The notes under the pieces: model-generated
Told to the model about the DNA's origin: nothing
Database searches by the model: none
What the model saw: only the letters and a program-made list of their open reading frames with translations
In this document: piece after piece, positions 8,738 through 19,024 of the stretch
Position numbering within the stretch: position 1 is the stretch's first letter
How the letters are laid out: every line of letters starts with the position of its first letter
Made by a program: the position numbers and the translations under genes
Source of the DNA: Trigonopsis variabilis
Lineage: Eukaryota; Ascomycota; Trigonopsidomycetes; Trigonopsidales; Trigonopsidaceae
Reading direction: 5' to 3'
NCBI GenBank assembly: GCA_003707065.3
Contig: PPXM03000004.1
Coordinates: 62,001 to 126,000, forward strand
Length of the DNA stretch: 64,000 nucleotides

Positions 8738-9237
8738 TGTTGATGAATGGTCGCACTGATACCTCAACCTGGTTTTGAACATTGCTAATCTCAATAGTGC
8801 TGCTAGGCGAAAGAGGCGTCTTTTTGTAGTAGTAAGTGATGCTGCTGGCTCAATGATGACTATTTTATTCACACTGTTTGATCTATAATGATTTTTTCAA
8901 AATACTGATTTAATGACTCTGAGGGCCTGTTCATTGGATTCTCTAACCTCTTAGATGGCTTTTATGTAAATATTTGAATAACATGGGCGTTAATGATAAA
9001 TAAACTACAGTGGAAATGACCGATGACTGAACGTATGGAATGCGTAGACTCACCTTTGAGAAGGAATCCTTTGTATTGCCAGTTTCTTGAGAAGTGTATG
9101 TACAAGTATCTGGAGCAGCTCTATCCGTAGATCAACTGTCAGTAAAAAATCGGTTTCTGGAATCTTTCTTTCTCCCACCGTTACACTTCATCGTGACTCG
9201 AGCAAGATTAAGAGCCATCCCCAAGCTAATCCGGTCA

Positions 9238-11735
9238 ATGTCCCTTTCAAATGATTTAATTACACGCTATTCTTCGCCAAAAGGTAATGTTCTTTTTCAG
9301 CAGCTATGCAATCAGTCTTTACCAGTGCAGTCCAAGGCTCAACCTACCCTAATGACCTTCAAGTTGGATTCTGGTCTCACAGTGACTAGAATTAAGTTCA
9401 AGGACCATTTATATTATAAACCTAGCACTCTACCTACCCTTAGCAGGGGGTTATTCGTTTACGAAGATCCAAGCGATGGTAAATATGACATCTTGATCCG
9501 AGGTTACGACAAGTTTTTTAATCAGGGAGAGCCTACGTTCAAAGATGTAAGCCACAAGAGTGTCTATGTCCCTTCCTAACATTTTAGTGGCAAGAGATCG
9601 AATCATCAACCAAAGGACCTTACTATGCTACTAGTAAAGAGAATGGGTGTATCATATTCTTTTCGGGAGCCCCAGATGGCTCTCTGGTTACAGCCAGCAA
9701 GCAATCATTGAACGGAGCGCATAAATTAAAAGGAGAAGAGTGGATAAAGCGTCAGCTGGCGGGGATCGGGAAGAGCCCTCAAGATCTAGCAAAGGCGCTT
9801 TATCAAAATAAACTGACCGCGGTTGCAGAATTATGCGATGACGAGTTTGAAGAGCATGTCCTACCCTATCGTCCTGAAGACTCGGGGCTGTATCTCCATG
9901 GGTTGAACATGAACACGTTTCGCTTCTCGACTCTTCCTCCTCAAGACGTTGATCAGTTCGCTTCAGAGTTTGGCTTTAAACATATCAAGTATCAGAAATT
10001 CGACAGTGTAACAGCCCTTCGCTCGTTTCTCGAGACATGCGCCGAGACCGGATCATGGGATGGTAAAGAAACGGAAGGCTTTGTTGTTAGATGCCAGCGC
10101 AAAAGCATCAACGATGAGCTTCCCAGCGGAACTTGCGGGGACTTCTTCTTCAAATACAAGTTCGAAGAGCCTTATCTGTTCTATCGCCAGCTGCGAGAGC
10201 TTACCAAGAAAGTGATCAATAAGCAGCCGGTCAATATTAAAGCTCATGTTGAAATTTCTCAAAAGTATGTCGCTTATGTGGCCTCGCGACTGAAAAAAGA
10301 TCCTGAACTTGGTTCCTCCTTCATGGCTGGTAAAGGAATCATCCAGTTACGCAACGATTTCTTTGACTATCTCAAGTCAAATCCCTCAGAAGCCATCGAG
10401 TTGCCTTCTTCTCCGTCTCATTTTGTTATCTTGCCCATCGGAGTCGTCGGTTCCGGTAAATCCCTGATCTCTAGAGCCCTCAGCAGTCTCACATCATGGC
10501 CAATTGTCGAAAACGACTTTATTCCACAGTCCAAAGGAAAGCTAAGTTTTGCTATTGAAGTTGCCAAACAATTAGAGAATCATAAGGTTGTCATAGCCGA
10601 CCGCAATAACCATTTTATCAAACAGCGGGAGGATCTAGTGACAGAGATAGGGAAACGGCTTCCTGTTGATGCGCGGGTTGAATACATTTACGTTCCATTT
10701 CTAACTCCCGATGACCGCTCTGACACAATCTTCCCTTTAGTTTTATCCCGCTTACTCGAGCGAGGCGACAATCATCATACAATTAGAACATCTCAACTGA
10801 ACCAGGGCAAAATAGCAGGCATCTGTCGAATGTTTCTCAAGCAATTCCAATATCCTCAACTAGAAGGGCCCCACCCTGAACCGTGCAGCCTGTTAATCCA
10901 GTTGCACTACCAAGATACTCCTTTAACCAATTTGAAATCTCTCCTGTCCGCCCTGCACAAAAACAAACCCGAGCTGGTACCTGTGATCCCTCCTGACGAT
11001 GCGATTACCTCAGCGCTCCAACAGGCTAGGGCTTGGATTCCGCCCGAAAAGCCACAGCCTCGGAAGCAAGCAAAAGACTCCAAGAAAGGCAAGACCCAGA
11101 CCACATTGGACCAGCCTGGATTATTTGATCGTGCCAAGAAACTGGGCGATATCAAAAAGTCAGTCGAGTATTTTGGCGTGGAACTCGATTCTAGTCCTCC
11201 CAAAGTTGTAGAATGCTTTCTGGCTACACACTCTGATGTCGCTGTTCCTCCTATATGGAACAAGCTAAAAGATAGTGGTCGAATTCAAGCTGATTTTCAT
11301 GTCACTATCTTGCACTCGGCCGAAAAATTGACCCAAGCGGATCATTGGAACATTTTGGCTGAACAGTACCTCAAAGACCAGGAGGCAGAAGGATCAAAAG
11401 AGGGCTACCTGGCCCTCAAGGTCAATGTAGTCATTGATGAAATGATATACAATGACAGGGTGGCCTTTTTGACCGTTAGCATTCTTGGTCCTGGCTCCGA
11501 CCAGATCTCCAAACGAGCGCAAGACTTACACATCACTTTGGGAACTGAATCGCCGAAGATCAAACCTGTCGAATCTTTGAGTCTCTTACGACAGGTCAGA
11601 TCTGGCTCCCAACAGTCTGCAAACCGCATACCTATCCGCTTTTCCGAAGGAGTGTACCCCGGCTTCCGAGTGAACGAAAGCGGAAACGCTGTTTTGGAAA
11701 ACATGCCTGTTAGAGTTTATTTCCCGAAACAATAA
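9238..11735 (+). CDS. TRL1: tRNA ligase (ligase, kinase and cyclic phosphodiesterase)
   Basis: Two exons (9238-9546 and 9588-11735) with a 41-nt intron give 818 residues, close to 827 in S. cerevisiae Trl1. The enzyme heals and seals tRNA half-molecules after intron removal and joins HAC1 mRNA in the unfolded protein response. The adenylyltransferase motif KENGCIIFFSG contains the nucleophilic lysine (about residue 120). The ligase domain continues with GLYLHGLNMN, EGFVVRC and FFFKYKFEEPY. The kinase P-loop GVVGSGKS lies near residue 390 with ADRNNH after it, and the phosphodiesterase domain shows two HxT motifs (HVTILHS near 673 and HITLGT near 750). All three activities look intact. It converges on RPP40, with 67 bp between stops. 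Confidence 0.95.
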
Positions 11736-11802
11736 TGTAAATATATGGGAAATATATACAAGGTTCTATCCAGATTTCAATTGATCCATTTCGTGTTCCT
11801 CA

Positions 11803-13215
11803 TCATCGCGATTTTGTCCATCCATGCAAATCGTCATGATCAACAGTTTCGTATAGGCAGACCCAATCCTCAGTATCGACTATAGTATAGCAGTTCTCAC
11901 CGCTGGTTGAAACCCCGTGCTCTTGGTTGGACCAACTAACAGGAGCATCTCTGAAGCCAAGGACGACCAGACAAGAGAAGGGAGTCATCTTTGCACGGAC
12001 AGAACGAACAAATAGGGGAGCAATGAGACCAGTCCAGGAGATGCGTAGTAAACTTAAGGAAGAACAGGGCCCATTGTTATTTTCAGCGGTATAGGAGGAT
12101 AAAAGGGGATCAATTGAGTCGGATGCGTTGAGCCTGTCTGCAGATATACATGCCAATGCCGTCCATTCCTGCCAGTGAAGAGCCCATTCTTGGAAAATTG
12201 AAGATCTTAATTCCTTAGATAGGGCCATATCCTGAGCAGACAGAGGGGAGTTTCTGTTTGGCGTCTTGATGGATCCCAAAGGTGTGATAGTAGGATTGCA
12301 GCTCATAGAGTGGAAGGGATAGTCTGCAAATATAGTCTCAAGACTTTCCCTTACTTCTTTCGTGATAGAGTCTGAGTCAATAGCGATTAGGAATGGAACT
12401 GGATCTGACAGTACATTAGATAGAGACCACTTAACTCGCTGAAACAGTTTTGAGCCTTGTGAAAAAGATGGTGAATAGGTATAGGATGTGATAAATCTAA
12501 GTGGTCGCTGGCCAGGGATCCGGTTCGAGTGTAGTTTTGAAGGTTTTCCCTCCAACCCCGCTTTATCGTAGGTATCTCTGGTTAAGGAAAGATGCAGGCG
12601 TTTTTTGAAGACACAAAAGATATCATCAGATTCGAGCGAGCCATAGGACAGGACGTATATTGAGGGAGCTGGGGTTAGTGTCATTCCAGTTATCCCAGCT
12701 TCATCGGTAAAAGTTCCCTCGTAGACACTAGAGGCGAGGTGCCACAGGATTTCAGAATATATGAGATAGGAATTATAATTGCGAGCCACTGGGCTAAAAC
12801 AAGGAATAGACTCACCAGTATTTAGCAGCCGACGAAATTCGTCAGAAATCAATAGCGTCGGGGAAGCAACTGTATAAAAGTTCTCAAACTTCATTGACTC
12901 GAACGCTGTCCTGTTCTCGGGCGTGTCAGCTAGAATCACATTCAACTAAGTAATCAGCCAAGGTCCCAGATCATGTCTTACCTGCTGATTGAAATAATGG
13001 GTATCTATACAATTTTCACACGCCTTGAGGATCTTGCTATTTTTCCCTTGGAAATGAATGCTCGTTCGAGCTTCATGACTTTTTATAGACCCGACCAAGC
13101 TCATTATATGCGATGGATAGTTTTGTATATTTCCAGGACGTCGATGGTAATGTAGCGCTACACCGATATTTTTTTGTGTGCGGAGCCAAACCTGCCTTTG
13201 AGCTTTAGCAGACAT
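11803..13215 (-). CDS. RPP40: RNase P/MRP subunit Rpp40 homologue
   Basis: Two exons (12982-13215 and 11803-12945) with a 36-nt intron give 458 residues. The C-terminal block (LGFRDAPVSWSNQEHGVSTS, then GENCYTIV) matches human RPP40 GFADSPVSWEKNEHGF and GGEHLYNFV. The middle (LSLTRDTYDKAGLEGKPSKL, then LRFITS) matches LSLDKDTYEETGLQGHPSQF and KFIVSI. Rpp40 is a protein subunit of nuclear RNase P and RNase MRP, which trim the 5' ends of pre-tRNA and process pre-rRNA. I know of no Rpp40 in S. cerevisiae RNase P. The N-terminal 40 residues match nothing I recall, so an internal Met may be the true start. Confidence 0.82.
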
Positions 13216-13275
13216 GATCCTTACAGCAGTTGTGTGAAAACATTTACATAGCAGACCTCTAGGAAGATATATACA

Positions 13276-14496
13276 TTAAGCCCTGTTTGAAGCACGGTCA
13301 GCTTTTGTTCTAGGGCGGTCCCGGACCTTCATCTTATTAACATTCTTTCCGCGGCGAGTCTTGAATCCACATTTCGCCAAGACGCCCCAAGGAGATTGGG
13401 ACGGAACGTTTCCCTTGGATTTACCTCGGCCACCACCGTGAGGATGGTCGTGAGCATTCATGGCTACACCACGCACAGCAGGACGCCATCCCAACCATCG
13501 GCGTCGTCCAGCTTTTCCGTACATTTCCTTATCGTGCGCAGTGTTGCTCACAATTCCCAAGGTCGCACAAGCATAGAGATCAACGTATCGGTGCTCTCCA
13601 CTCTGCAACGCCACAATGGCTCTACCTGCAGCCTCATCTTTGGAGATGATGCGACCAAACGTTCCAGCAGCGCGGCATAGCTTGGCGCCATCATTTTTGA
13701 AGATTCCAATGTTGTGAACGATCGAGCCAATTGGGATCAAAGAGATTGGAAGACAGTTACCCGATCGAGCAGTCTTGGTAGCCAAGACAGCCAAATCGAC
13801 GTACCCGCCCATTTCATCGATCAATCGATTGGGTACCCCCGATCGAAAACTCTCGACGTGATCGCCGGCGCGAAGATCTTGAGGTGCTATAATATATGAT
13901 TTCTCTCCAGTTTCAGTGTGCTCCAACAACGCAATATGAGCACTGCGATTGGGATCTCGTTCAATTCGCAAAACTTTCTGGACACCAGGAGTCCTTCGGG
14001 AGAAATCAATCAGTCGTAATCGTCGCCTATGACCTCCTCCACGATGGCGGGTCGTGATCCGACCTTGGTTGTTTCGACCTCCCTTTTTCCTCAGCGCAAG
14101 AGTTAATGGCTTGTACGGTCCTCCTTTATATAACCAAGGGTAAATTGGTCGACGATGCCACCGCTGACCAGGATTCCTCGGCTTTGGTTTCCGGAGAGTA
14201 ATCCCTTTAGCAGTAGAGTTCTTTAAGAATGATCGTAATTTCCGATCCTGATCGGCAAGGGCAATTGCGCCTTGTTCATTCACACTTTGAGTCATAGAAA
14301 TCCCACTCATATCCACCTCGGGAGTTTCCGGCTTCGAGGTATACTTAGTTGCTGCACGCTGTCCCTTCTTGAGCTTCGGCGGAGGAGCAAGTGGATCACT
14401 GTGATCCGCAAATTTTCGCAACGAGTATGATGACCGGACAGAAACACGAGGCAAGATGGTCGGAATGACCCGTGCTGTCCGTAAAAGAGACATCAT
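13276..14496 (-). CDS. RML2: Mitochondrial ribosomal protein uL2m (Rml2)
   Basis: Intronless, 406 residues beginning Met-Met. The product is the L2 protein of the mitochondrial large ribosomal subunit, close to the peptidyl-transferase centre. An Arg/Ser-rich presequence ([20 protein letters not shown]) is followed by a family-specific spacer. The L2 core then begins at [20 protein letters not shown] and continues through [20 protein letters not shown] and [14 protein letters not shown]. It ends with [20 protein letters not shown], which includes the catalytically important His region, and the basic tail [15 protein letters not shown]. Everything expected of L2 is present. It lies 311 bp downstream of TEX1 on the same strand. 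Confidence 0.95.
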   Translation of the reverse strand: MMSLLRTARVIPTILPRVSVRSSYSLRKFADHSDPLAPPPKLKKGQRAATKYTSKPETPEVDMSGISMTQSVNEQGAIALADQDRKLRSFLKNSTAKGITLRKPKPRNPGQRWHRRPIYPWLYKGGPYKPLTLALRKKGGRNNQGRITTRHRGGGHRRRLRLIDFSRRTPGVQKVLRIERDPNRSAHIALLEHTETGEKSYIIAPQDLRAGDHVESFRSGVPNRLIDEMGGYVDLAVLATKTARSGNCLPISLIPIGSIVHNIGIFKNDGAKLCRAAGTFGRIISKDEAAGRAIVALQSGEHRYVDLYACATLGIVSNTAHDKEMYGKAGRRRWLGWRPAVRGVAMNAHDHPHGGGRGKSKGNVPSQSPWGVLAKCGFKTRRGKNVNKMKVRDRPRTKADRASNRA

Positions 14497-14807
14497 GACT
14501 GGATGACTCTAGAGTGGAATGAGAGGTGAAGGAGAATGGGAAAATTTCCCAGCATGGCAACGCTCGGTCGGGAAGCGCAGAGTCGAGTGAGAGAAAGACA
14601 GAAGCAAGTAGGGGCAGCAGAGTAATTGATAGGTCACTGTGTGAATTGAAAGTTAATAATATATAAAAATGGTCATTGGTGGAATGTTGATTTGGTCGCG
14701 TGATTTTATTGGGAAGACAAATGAATGTGTGGTAGCGAGAGGAATAAAACGCCAGTCACCCAAGTAGTTAACATGAAAAATCTCACCATAACCTAACTAT
14801 ATCACAT

Positions 14808-15867
14808 CTATTGTACACGACGACCCGGGTTCATTCGTCTTCGGGTATTTCTTGGAGGTGAATGGTGGGTTGCCCCTATAATCTCAACACCGCGGACAGT
14901 TGAAGAATAAGCCAGGATATACTGATTGGGACACCATTCAAGCCCAGACAAGCCAATATTATGAGACGATTTAAAGACCTTGTCGCCAGTTTTAGTTGAA
15001 TACTAGAGTCAGTACTGTTAACTCGTCAAGCCATACGATTTCAAAGCCTTTACCACCCAATGCCAGTAGAGAGCCGTCAAACGATAAGTCCATGAGGGTA
15101 ATCGGAAAACTAGAGTTAGCTAATAGTGCCAACAGGAGTACTTACTTTGAAGGAGAAAACGTGCGGACAACTGTCCAGTAAGTAGTTTCCCATAAGGAAG
15201 CGGTACTATCTTGGCTAGCAAGCACCATAAATCGGCTGAATGAGTCTAGACAGATCTTATTTATAGCGTCACTATGGCCTGTAAGTGTTTTCAAGTTCTC
15301 CCACGTATTAAAGTCAATGATATGAACCGATCCTGAACTCGTTCCAATAAAAAAATATGCTCCATTATTTGCCCAAGTGAAACAAGTAATTGTCGATTGA
15401 GTTTGCACATCCCATTCCAATGTTTTAATTACGGTCAATTGGTCGTTCTCCGTGGACAAGATGGTCACAGAATCAGACGAAATTGCAGCAAGCCTCGTCC
15501 CATCGGGATTATAAGAAATGGAAAACGCATTGGGAACTGATTTTTCATCCAAGCGATCCCGGTATCGTAGTTCGAAAAGGCGAATGACTCGATCATCAGA
15601 TAATAAGACGATCCTTTGAGTCGAGGACGGACTAAACGCAAAATCCCTCAGCTGACCTTGTCTAATTATAACATTGGGGTTTGTGTCATTTCTATCAAAA
15701 GAAAATAATCTCATGGCTCCATCTTCCAGCTTCATGCCTACCTTGGTCCCTATGGGATACCAATGCACTCCTCCAGCAGGCGCACTTGCTAGCACCCGAG
15801 GATCCTTTTGAAATATTTTTCCATTGTCAAGTACAGATACCGAATCAGTTATTATCCGGTCTGTCAT
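14808..15867 (-). CDS. TEX1: THO complex WD40 subunit Tex1/THOC3
   Basis: Three exons (15146-15867, 15037-15109, 14808-15002) with introns of 36 and 34 nt give 329 residues. The reading frame needs the 34-nt intron, which has donor GTATGG and branch TACTGAC. Tex1/THOC3 is a WD40 propeller in the THO/TREX complex that couples transcription to mRNA export. Repeats end in the usual W/F-D or L-E pairs (IIDFNTWENLKTLTGHSDAI, ASLWETTYWTVVRTF). The C-terminal blade GFEIYSTKTGDKVF followed by LEWCPNQYILAYSS aligns with human HFIDIAEVETGDKLW and VAWHPKRPLLAFA. Length fits the family (351 in human). It is divergent from the orphan gene at 16319. Confidence 0.85.
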
Positions 15868-16318
15868 CCTACTCGGCCGACGTCTCGAGATCGATGGTCG
15901 TTACAGTCTTGTCGTTCAGTCTCGAGGCCACACACGACTGCAACAGCACGATAATTCGGCCCACACCTTCACGGTTGACAGTTCTGCACGTACAGAATGA
16001 TGGGCTTGTTTCTAGGCCGAGCTCCCGGTCTTGGCTCATGATCCTAGCTGCATGGCTTTCGTTATGCTCATATATACCACTCGTGAGCTCTATTAACCCT
16101 ACGTTGTGAAGTACATTACTTAATCTATGACCACAGAGCTAGTGCGTACCGCCTATATGTGCCTTGAATAAAACGACTCTTTCGCGCCTTGAGGCGTGAC
16201 AGGCTCACTGGCTCACTGGTTCACAGGCTTACACTGAGAATGCGCCTTTCTTTCGCCTCATATGATATCTATAAAAGCAGCATGAGCTGCTGTAAATATC
16301 CATCTAGTTTGATTCAAA
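15868..16318. promoter_or_regulatory. Divergent promoter TEX1 / orphan 16319
   Basis: This is a 451-bp gene-free stretch. A textbook TATAAAAG box at 16270-16277 lies 42 bp before the ATG of the orphan gene; few other genes here have so clean a TATA box. A short imperfect repeat of CTCACTGG/TTCAC words occupies about 16202-16226. I see no RNA gene. Confidence 0.5.
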
Positions 16319-17179
16319 ATGAGCTATTCAAATATGAACCATATCGACTTCTCTTTCTTTACTAGAGCTCACTCTTCTCGCACGGTCATCTCCGTCCCTG
16401 TTTTTAATACCTACGAGCCTTATCATCGATTCAAACGTCCTGACCTTCGTGATGAACGCCGAGCCTTTGGAATTTCGGAACCGTTTACACTATATGAAGA
16501 TCCTGAGCCTACACCTGATCCTACACCCGATCCTATCCCAGAGTTGAGTATTGTTGGCCCGCTAAGATCGCGCTATTTTGAAAATACTGCTGGTATTGCT
16601 TTGGAAGGTTTTGATGAGGAAAATGTGACTGAGGCCGGAGGATATCAAAATGTCGAGGAAATACTTAATATCTATCAGGCTGACACCATCAATCATGTCA
16701 TTGATCTCGCTAATACACGAGAAGCTGATGAAACCACGGATCAAGATCATTTATTGTTTACTGATTTAATCGTGAGCCTGTTGCCTCACTTGCAATCCAT
16801 GCAGCTTGCTATCATTCAGTACTTTCATGTCTTTAACGCCGCCTTCTTGCAGGAGGCTCAGGCTCAGGCGCAAGCTCAGGCTCAGGCTCAGGCTCAGGCT
16901 CAGACTAATGCCCAAGCAGAAGCTGACAATGAATACCATGCCTCTATTCAAAATGATACCAATCATTTGATCGGTCTTTTGCTTGGCGCTCTCTTACTTA
17001 TACCATTGTCGTGCGCTTTGGTCGGTAGTATCGCTTTTGCTTTCATAGGCTTGGTCTTCCATCGTCTCGCCTTAAGAGCCCAGGATAGAGCTCTGCTCTT
17101 GACAGGCCACACTCCTATTCTCGAAGCTGACCGCCTGAGGCGCCGCAATCAGAGAGCAAATCTTAACCACCCTTCCTAA
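16319..17179 (+). CDS. Orphan protein with Ala-Gln repeat and C-terminal membrane segment
   Basis: Intronless, 286 residues, unrecognised. Visible parts are a short Asp-Pro-Thr repeat (PTPDPTPDPIPE, about residues 63-74), an acidic middle, eight or nine Ala-Gln pairs near residues 180-196, and then one or two hydrophobic helices (LIGLLLGALLLIPLSCALVG, then SIAFAFIGLVF). The tail is strongly basic (DRLRRRNQRANL). There is no obvious signal peptide, so it may be a tail-region membrane protein. The AQ repeat is encoded by GCTCAG-type hexamers (16857-16905) and should vary in length between strains. A strong TATA box upstream suggests inducible expression. It is probably lineage-restricted. Confidence 0.65.
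   Translation: MSYSNMNHIDFSFFTRAHSSRTVISVPVFNTYEPYHRFKRPDLRDERRAFGISEPFTLYEDPEPTPDPTPDPIPELSIVGPLRSRYFENTAGIALEGFDEENVTEAGGYQNVEEILNIYQADTINHVIDLANTREADETTDQDHLLFTDLIVSLLPHLQSMQLAIIQYFHVFNAAFLQEAQAQAQAQAQAQAQAQTNAQAEADNEYHASIQNDTNHLIGLLLGALLLIPLSCALVGSIAFAFIGLVFHRLALRAQDRALLLTGHTPILEADRLRRRNQRANLNHPS
16857..16905 (+). repeat. GCTCAG hexamer tract encoding (Ala-Gln)n
   Basis: About eight near-identical 6-bp units (GCTCAG with GCGCAA/GCTCAA variants) lie in frame within the orphan gene at 16319. Nearly identical synonymous codons suggest recent slippage expansion rather than old selected protein sequence. Confidence 0.8.
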
Positions 17180-17308
17180 CATTCTGAGCCTTCAACGCAG
17201 TAGATAGTAATCATATTGCATGTTTGATGTACGCACGTATAAAGGCATCTTACATGTCGAGTTCCACATTAATCCTATGAAACTTTCAAATATACAAGTT
17301 TAATAGCC

Positions 17309-19024
17309 TCATTTCTTCTCAGCATCATCATCACCATCATTTTGCACGTCATTTTCCACATCATTCTCATTTTCACGTTGCTCATCTTTTGTATGAGCGT
17401 CATGCCCACCTTCCACTTCCTCTTCCTTCGTAATGCCTTGACTATCCTGCTCAGCTTGTTCAACTTCACCGGTTTCCTCGGTGTCCCCAGCAACACTAGC
17501 ATTTTCGTCACCTTGAACATTTTCCTCGCCCTCATCATCATCATCCTCAGGCGACTTACGCTTTAATGATGTCCCGTTTGGATTCTCTGGTCGTTGCTTT
17601 TTCTTCGATTTCAGTTCCCGACCGAACAGACCATCCAATGCTCTCCATGCTGTATTTTGAGGTACCAAGAAAAGCACGGACTTGAGATCGTTCACAAACT
17701 CGGCATCATCCGTGACATTTGGTCGAGTGGCATATGTCTTAACAAGCTGCAATAACTTCGCGACAGCAGTAGATAAAGGGGAAGGGACATGCTGGTCAGA
17801 AGACGTCAGCCCATCCTGTTGAAGGGAAGACGGCGACGGCAAGAATGGAGGAGCCAGGATCCGTTGGGCGAGCTCCATGACTATATCAACATTAGACAGG
17901 TTCCCGTTGACAAATTCACTTCTTGCGCTCGGATCACCAACAGAACTGTCTCTTGCCCATACACCGAGTAATCCCTGGAAATCTTCCACATTGTCGCCGT
18001 CTGTGACATTGAGTATAAACCTGCTTCTGAATTTGGACCGACTGTCGATATTATCTTTAAGATTCCCCTTAGCCCATTTTGGTTCAGGCAAGGGCAGGAA
18101 CTTATTGATCCAGATTTCAATAACTTTGGATTTGCCGAATTCTCCATTTGTAGGGTCATCACATGGAACAAACTGGTTCGCATGACCAGACGAAGATCGA
18201 GAAGGAGGAGGTCTGGACGGGTCAAACTGCTCAAATCGACCCTGGCCATTAGTTTCAATCAAAAAATACCCTTCGCGACGAGTGAACGAGATCTTCTCAA
18301 TATAATCAGCTGGAATTATAAGACGTTTTGAACCCTTCTCAAACGAGATGCTTATGCGATCTGGGTCACTCCAGACTTTCTCTTCCGGTGTCTTGCCATG
18401 GGCCGCTTCATTGCTGGATCTGAAATAGATTCGTAAACGAGAGTCCCTAGAGTCATTTTCTTCTTTGTTCTCAGTGATTTCAAAGTCTCCAATGACCAAG
18501 CGTTGAATGCGGAATTCACTAAAGATCTTCTTAGAGTGGTTCCTAGTGCCATTTGACTGGTTCGATTGGTTCGCCGAGCGATGTCCTGGCGGACCGAAAT
18601 TCCCGCTCTGATCTAACCGGGTTCGTTTTGGATTATTCTGATTATAAGGACCTCGACGATTTTGGCCTTGTCCCTGCCCATGGCCCTGCCCATGGCCGTG
18701 CCCAGGCCCCATTGGATATCCGCGATTCATACCTCTATCCATCGGTCCTCCATAGCCCCTGTAACCAGGGTTATGTTGAGGATTCATTGGAGGGGGAGCA
18801 TTCCTAGGAAGCGGGGGATAAACAGGTTCGTTTGGATAGCGAGAGCCGTAACCCGGTGGACCAAGGGAACCAGGTGGACCCGGTGGACCAGGAGGGTGAG
18901 AAGAATATCCATAATTGCCTTGCCTAGACTGTGAGTGATTCTGTCTTCGATTATTCCCTGGATTTCCGTACGGCACAGCCATAGTGCGATTCGTTCCCGG
19001 TGGAGGAGGATAATGATGGTCCAT
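17309..19024 (-). CDS. Uncharacterised protein with Gly/Pro-rich N-terminus and acidic tail
   Basis: Intronless, 571 residues. I do not recognise it. The first 150 residues are low-complexity: Pro-Gly-Pro repeats (GPPGPPGSLGPPGYGS), RGY/MGP motifs and an HGHGQGHGQGQG run, typical of nuclear RNA-associated proteins. A folded-looking region follows at about 165-370 (IQRLVIGDFEITENK, RLRIYF, RISISFEKGSKRLIIPADYI, KSKVIEIWINKFLPLPEPKW). A second helical region (STAVAKLLQLVKTYATRP, DLKSVLFLVPQ) precedes a bipartite basic motif KSKKKQRP and a long Glu/Asp tail. Nuclear location is an inference from composition and the basic motif. The acidic tail produces several spurious frames on both strands. 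Confidence 0.75.
   Translation of the reverse strand: MDHHYPPPPGTNRTMAVPYGNPGNNRRQNHSQSRQGNYGYSSHPPGPPGPPGSLGPPGYGSRYPNEPVYPPLPRNAPPPMNPQHNPGYRGYGGPMDRGMNRGYPMGPGHGHGQGHGQGQGQNRRGPYNQNNPKRTRLDQSGNFGPPGHRSANQSNQSNGTRNHSKKIFSEFRIQRLVIGDFEITENKEENDSRDSRLRIYFRSSNEAAHGKTPEEKVWSDPDRISISFEKGSKRLIIPADYIEKISFTRREGYFLIETNGQGRFEQFDPSRPPPSRSSSGHANQFVPCDDPTNGEFGKSKVIEIWINKFLPLPEPKWAKGNLKDNIDSRSKFRSRFILNVTDGDNVEDFQGLLGVWARDSSVGDPSARSEFVNGNLSNVDIVMELAQRILAPPFLPSPSSLQQDGLTSSDQHVPSPLSTAVAKLLQLVKTYATRPNVTDDAEFVNDLKSVLFLVPQNTAWRALDGLFGRELKSKKKQRPENPNGTSLKRKSPEDDDDEGEENVQGDENASVAGDTEETGEVEQAEQDSQGITKEEEVEGGHDAHTKDEQRENENDVENDVQNDGDDDAEKK

Larger units (their letters stand above)
8152..9237. other. Divergent intergenic region RPL7/TRL1
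   Basis: This 1.09 kb stretch separates the starts of RPL7 (minus) and TRL1 (plus). The RPL7 side carries a HomolD box (8216-8223), and a telobox-like TTACCCTAA sits at about 8448-8456. The middle holds a candidate free-standing C/D snoRNA (8637-8737) and further scattered TGATG/CTGA words. An in-frame ATG at 9094 would lengthen TRL1 by 48 residues, but homology favours 9238. I see no tRNA and no convincing protein gene. Confidence 0.5.

Noticed and set aside
14990-15040. Premature stop in TEX1 (frame ending after LTVLTLVFN)
   Set aside because: A 34-nt intron (15003-15036) with a TACTGAC branch removes the stop and joins to sequence that matches THOC3 (STKTGDKVF), so the gene is intact.
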